Shown here in pieces: positions 62,462-64,000 of a stretch of DNA of 64,000 nt. The notes under the pieces are model-generated. The model was not told the origin of the DNA. It worked only from the letters and a program-made list of their open reading frames with translations, and searched no databases. The stretch comes from Bilabrum cf. latius (lineage: Eukaryota; Bigyra: Bicosoecida; Bigyra; Bicosoecida), in NCBI GenBank assembly GCA_965178125.1, contig OZ237745.1, positions 124,001 to 188,000 on the forward strand. The letters are read 5' to 3'. The number at the start of each line of letters is the position of its first letter. Position 1 is the first letter of the stretch. A program made the translations under genes and the position numbers.

Positions 62462-64000
62462 ATGCTTCGAAAACGTGATATTATCGGAAGCTCCAAACGA
62501 GGTTTATCACTATCCAAAAGCAGTGGGGGGTCGGGTATCCTGCGCAAGAGGGGACCATCAAGACTGGTCGCTGCAAAGAGCCACGGCGTGGCCTCAAACG
62601 CCCCGCTTGTTCGTGCTAGAGTAAAGCCCGCCCGCCAAGCTTCAAGCGTAGAGTCATCAACAACCAGTGCCAGCGTGGGGAGCGCCGTTCGTGAAACAGC
62701 AGACGGACGTGGGCGTCATGGTCGGGGTTTTGGCTCTCGCAAACGGCAAAGAACTCCTGCAGCCAGCGCGGTCGAGCCTGACGAAGTACAAGCCCTGGTT
62801 GATTCGCTATAGTCATCTATATCTGGGGCCTCCCTGCAACGAGAGGCTTCTTCTGTCGCGGTGAGGCCAAACGAGCCATCGACGGATGGGTTGCAGTTGC
62901 GCTGCCATCATTGCGCCCAGTATCAGCTCGACTGTCTCTGACTCAACCCCGATTAAATCCAATGCCACCGCAGTTATAGCTCATTCAAAGGCTACCAAGC
63001 GCCGCTAAGTCTGCGTCCGGCCTGTCATCCGCCAATCCGTCGGAGCAGGACTCGCGGCACGTGGCGACTGCAGCGGCTCAGGCTCTCGCACTCATGCGGC
63101 GCAGCTTGCTAGGGCCGGTGAGGCGCGCTGCCGCCTCTTTTCACGCGCTGCAGGCCGCTTCGCACGAAGCACAGAAGCTCAAGTCGGCTTGGGACGCGGC
63201 TAAATCAGCCGCCGAGGCCAGCCACGGTCACGGTGGTGGAGCAGATTCTGGCGCTGCTGCCGCGGACCAGTCGGGAGGACGCACCGCAGCACTCGGCAGT
63301 ACCGGAGTTGATTCATCCGATGCAGCGCTCATACAGAAGAAGATCGCAGCAGATCCCACAGTCAGTGCGGCCCGCGCCCGCGCAATCGAGGCTCGCCGAA
63401 GGGCGAGGAGGCACCACGGCATGCTGCAGCAGGCGCTGGCCGCGCGCCGGTCGGCAGCCTTCGCCGTCGAACCAGTCGTGGAAGCCATCCTTCGAGCGGC
63501 TGCCTGGCTGCTTCCCGCGGCACTGAGGGCTGGGCACGACTGCATGGACCAGACCGCAGCTGCTGCAGGTCAGAGTGCGGTTAGAGCGAGCTGGCTGCAG
63601 ATCGCGCTGTCGCTGCTGCTGGCGTGCTACCACCTGGCCATCAGCTGCGCCCCGCTAGTTTGCCTGCAGAAGCGCCGGGGCCTCCGTGTGTTGGCAGGGC
63701 TGCTGCCTCTGATTGGTCCTGCTGTAGGGGCCCTCGAGGAGCGGCGCTGCAGCGTGACCCGGACAGTTGGTGCGGCAGTGCGGGGCGGTGGCAAGAGACG
63801 AAGGGTAGAAGATGCACCCACTGGTGCCGCCGATGATTCGAGGCTAGCCAGCACCTAGACCAGCAGCACCAGTAGCACCGGCAGCGGTGGTAAGGCAGCT
63901 GCGATAGACTGCACGGAGCAAGACTCCCCGGAAGCCTACTCCCGCAGTGCCGCAAGGCTGCTCGCACCTGCTGCAGCCTCGCTCTCTCGTGCAATGGGCG
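62462..64000 (+). CDS. Unrecognised protein, basic N-terminus (runs off the right edge)
   Basis: Exon 1 is 62462-62860 (133 codons) and exon 2 starts at 62974 and continues beyond the window. The intron is GTGAGG...CCGCAG, 113 nt, phase 0. TAG codons at 62810, 62977 and 63856 are in frame. The first 100 residues are Lys/Arg/Ser-rich (MLRKRDIIGSSKRG, GFGSRKRQRTP), which suggests nuclear localisation. Exon 2 encodes Ala/Arg-rich helices (AARARAIEARRRARRHHGML) and one hydrophobic stretch (WLQIALSLLLACYHLAISCA). Family not recognised. The start is the first ATG of the frame, 260 bp from the divergent Maf start. Confidence 0.65.

Overview
The window is nuclear DNA of a flagellated eukaryote, GC-rich and gene-dense. 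About 23 protein genes cover roughly 80% of it. The genes carry short GT-AG introns, an ER chaperone ending in HDEL, and ciliary genes (IFT172, CFAP58, a CFAP20-domain protein, a LEKR1-like coiled coil). I cannot name the species. The TYW3-Kelch-TYW2 fusion resembles the plant/green-algal arrangement, but that is only a hint.

The central observation is that this genome appears to read UAG as glutamine, while UAA and UGA remain stops. Long frames run for kilobases interrupted only by TAG, never by TAA or TGA. I count about 96 in-frame TAG codons in about 17,350 codons. Every gene whose 3' end I can see stops at TGA or TAA. Splice models built with TAG read through close exactly in phase. TAG falls at a glutamine that is conserved in CFAP58 (847-849), at polar heptad positions of a coiled coil, and at typical Gln positions of armadillo repeats. 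This pattern matches NCBI code table 15 (UAG=Gln), not the commoner UAR=Gln code. All gene models below use it; in residue strings x marks a UAG codon.

Layout. 1-930 (-): 5' part of CFAP58. 1140-7172 (+): 2,010-residue secreted multidomain protein. 7398-8470 (+): NmrA-like protein. 8813-11758 (-): ER HSP90/GRP94. 12252-14705 (+): orphan. 15285-15812 (-): EAF6. 15926-17114 (+): ankyrin-like protein. 17277-22187 (+): TYW3-Kelch-TYW2 wybutosine enzyme. 22414-24801 (+): armadillo protein. 26149-27975 (-): CDC20. 28220-32912 (-): 1,537-residue orphan membrane glycoprotein. 33933-35396 (-): probable N-myristoylated armadillo protein. 35618-37767 (+): HPPD. 38150-39944 (+): AAGAB/p34-like. 40227-46037 (+): IFT172. 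46336-49149 (+): LRR protein with an ankyrin-like tail. 49277-51286 (-): LEKR1-like. 51544-52329 (+): partial paralogue sharing that tail. 52701-54705 (+): acidic nuclear-type orphan. 54876-55475 (+): CFAP20-domain protein. 56320-59524 (-): orphan with signal peptide and minisatellites. 60131-62201 (-): Maf/HAM1-type nucleotide phosphatase. 62462 to the window end (+): partial orphan.

There are no operons. Genes are packed head-to-head or tail-to-tail with gaps often under 300 bp, so several divergent pairs probably share promoters. No RNA genes, transposons or CRISPR arrays were recognised. Introns are short (about 85-430 nt) and mostly near 5' ends, with a strong CGCAG acceptor preference.
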